Assembly: GCA_021848865.1 (NCBI GenBank)
Contig: JAJZTO010000151.1
Coordinates: 1 to 6,786 of the forward strand
Source: Myxococcales bacterium
GTDB lineage: Bacteria; Myxococcota; Myxococcia; Myxococcales; Anaeromyxobacteraceae
Reading direction: 5' to 3'
Length of the DNA: 6,786 nucleotides
In this document: positions 6,769 to 6,786 of the stretch, piece after piece
Layout of the letters: each line of letters begins with the position of its first letter
Numbering within the stretch: the first letter of the stretch is position 1
Program-made: the position numbers and the translations under genes
The notes under the pieces: model-generated
The model's database searches: none
Seen by the model: only the letters and a program-made list of their open reading frames with translations
Told to the model about the DNA's origin: nothing

Positions 6769-6786
6769 ATGGCCAACGTCTTGAGC
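6769..6786 (+). CDS. Possible start of transposase (IstA-like), cut by the window edge
   Basis: ATG at 6769 opens MANVLS and runs to the window end; only six codons are visible. The N-terminus resembles IS21-family transposase starts as I remember them, and the position about 100 bases inside the repeated end fits such an element. The only purine-rich site, GGGAGG at 6745-6750, is 18 bases upstream, too far for good initiation and inside a hairpin. The alternative ATG at 6753 (MAPRPDGQRLE) is in another frame and only 2 bases from the same purine site. Either could be correct. Confidence 0.3.

Larger units (their letters stand above)
6667..6786 (+). mobile_element. Putative left end of an IS21-family insertion sequence (partial)
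   Basis: Three things together suggest an insertion-sequence end running off the right edge: tandem terminal repeats, about 60 bases of apparently non-coding leader, and a short open frame starting MANVLS at 6769. As I recall, MANVLS-like starts are common in IstA-type transposases of this repeat class. Only six codons are visible, so the assignment rests mainly on the repeats. The alternative is an ordinary intergenic region with a chance repeat and an unrelated gene starting downstream. Confidence 0.4.

Noticed and set aside
1..6786. CRISPR array, tRNA, rRNA or riboswitch
   Set aside because: I saw no regularly spaced repeats beyond the two-copy repeat at 6667-6711, and no cloverleaf or conserved RNA motif. 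Nearly all the sequence is accounted for by coding frames.

Overview
The window is a very GC-rich stretch with strongly GC-biased third codon positions and almost no non-coding DNA. It carries the tail of a conjugation/mobilisation gene cluster, a large exported lipoprotein gene, and at the right edge what looks like the left end of an insertion sequence. Base composition, a Gram-negative type conjugation ATPase and a big Ig-like lipoprotein suggest a high-GC Gram-negative bacterium of the Myxococcota/Deltaproteobacteria type (Anaeromyxobacter-like). This is an inference from style, not a match. The first four genes fit an integrative conjugative element or plasmid rather than core chromosome.

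Layout, all on the + strand. (1) 3-1424: a VirD4/TraD/TraG-type coupling ATPase whose N-terminus lies beyond the left edge. (2) 1421-1681: a small unrecognised 86-residue protein. (3) 1678-3021: a DnaG-type primase with an intact zinc domain and TOPRIM centre but no C-terminal helicase-binding domain. (4) 3014-4168: a 'replication-relaxation' (Replic_Relax) family protein with a winged-helix N-terminus and a PD-(D/E)XK-like motif. These four genes overlap by 4, 4 and 8 bases and each internal start has its own Shine-Dalgarno, so they form one translationally coupled operon. (5) 4210-6690: an approximately 826-residue lipoprotein, 41 bases after gene 4. (6) 6667-6711: two imperfect direct repeats sharing AAAACCGGCCA, followed by a hairpin and a possible transposase start at 6769.

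Functionally, the coupling ATPase would deliver the relaxed DNA strand to a type IV secretion channel. The Replic_Relax protein would help process DNA at the origin of transfer. The primase would prime complementary-strand synthesis on the transferred or rolling-circle strand without needing DnaB. No relaxase is visible and it presumably lies outside the window. The lipoprotein is probably displayed on the cell envelope; its link to transfer rests only on proximity.

The most notable local observation is that the lipoprotein's last residues and its stop codon lie inside the first of the two terminal repeats. The gene therefore appears to have been cut by an IS21-like insertion, with the stop supplied by the element.
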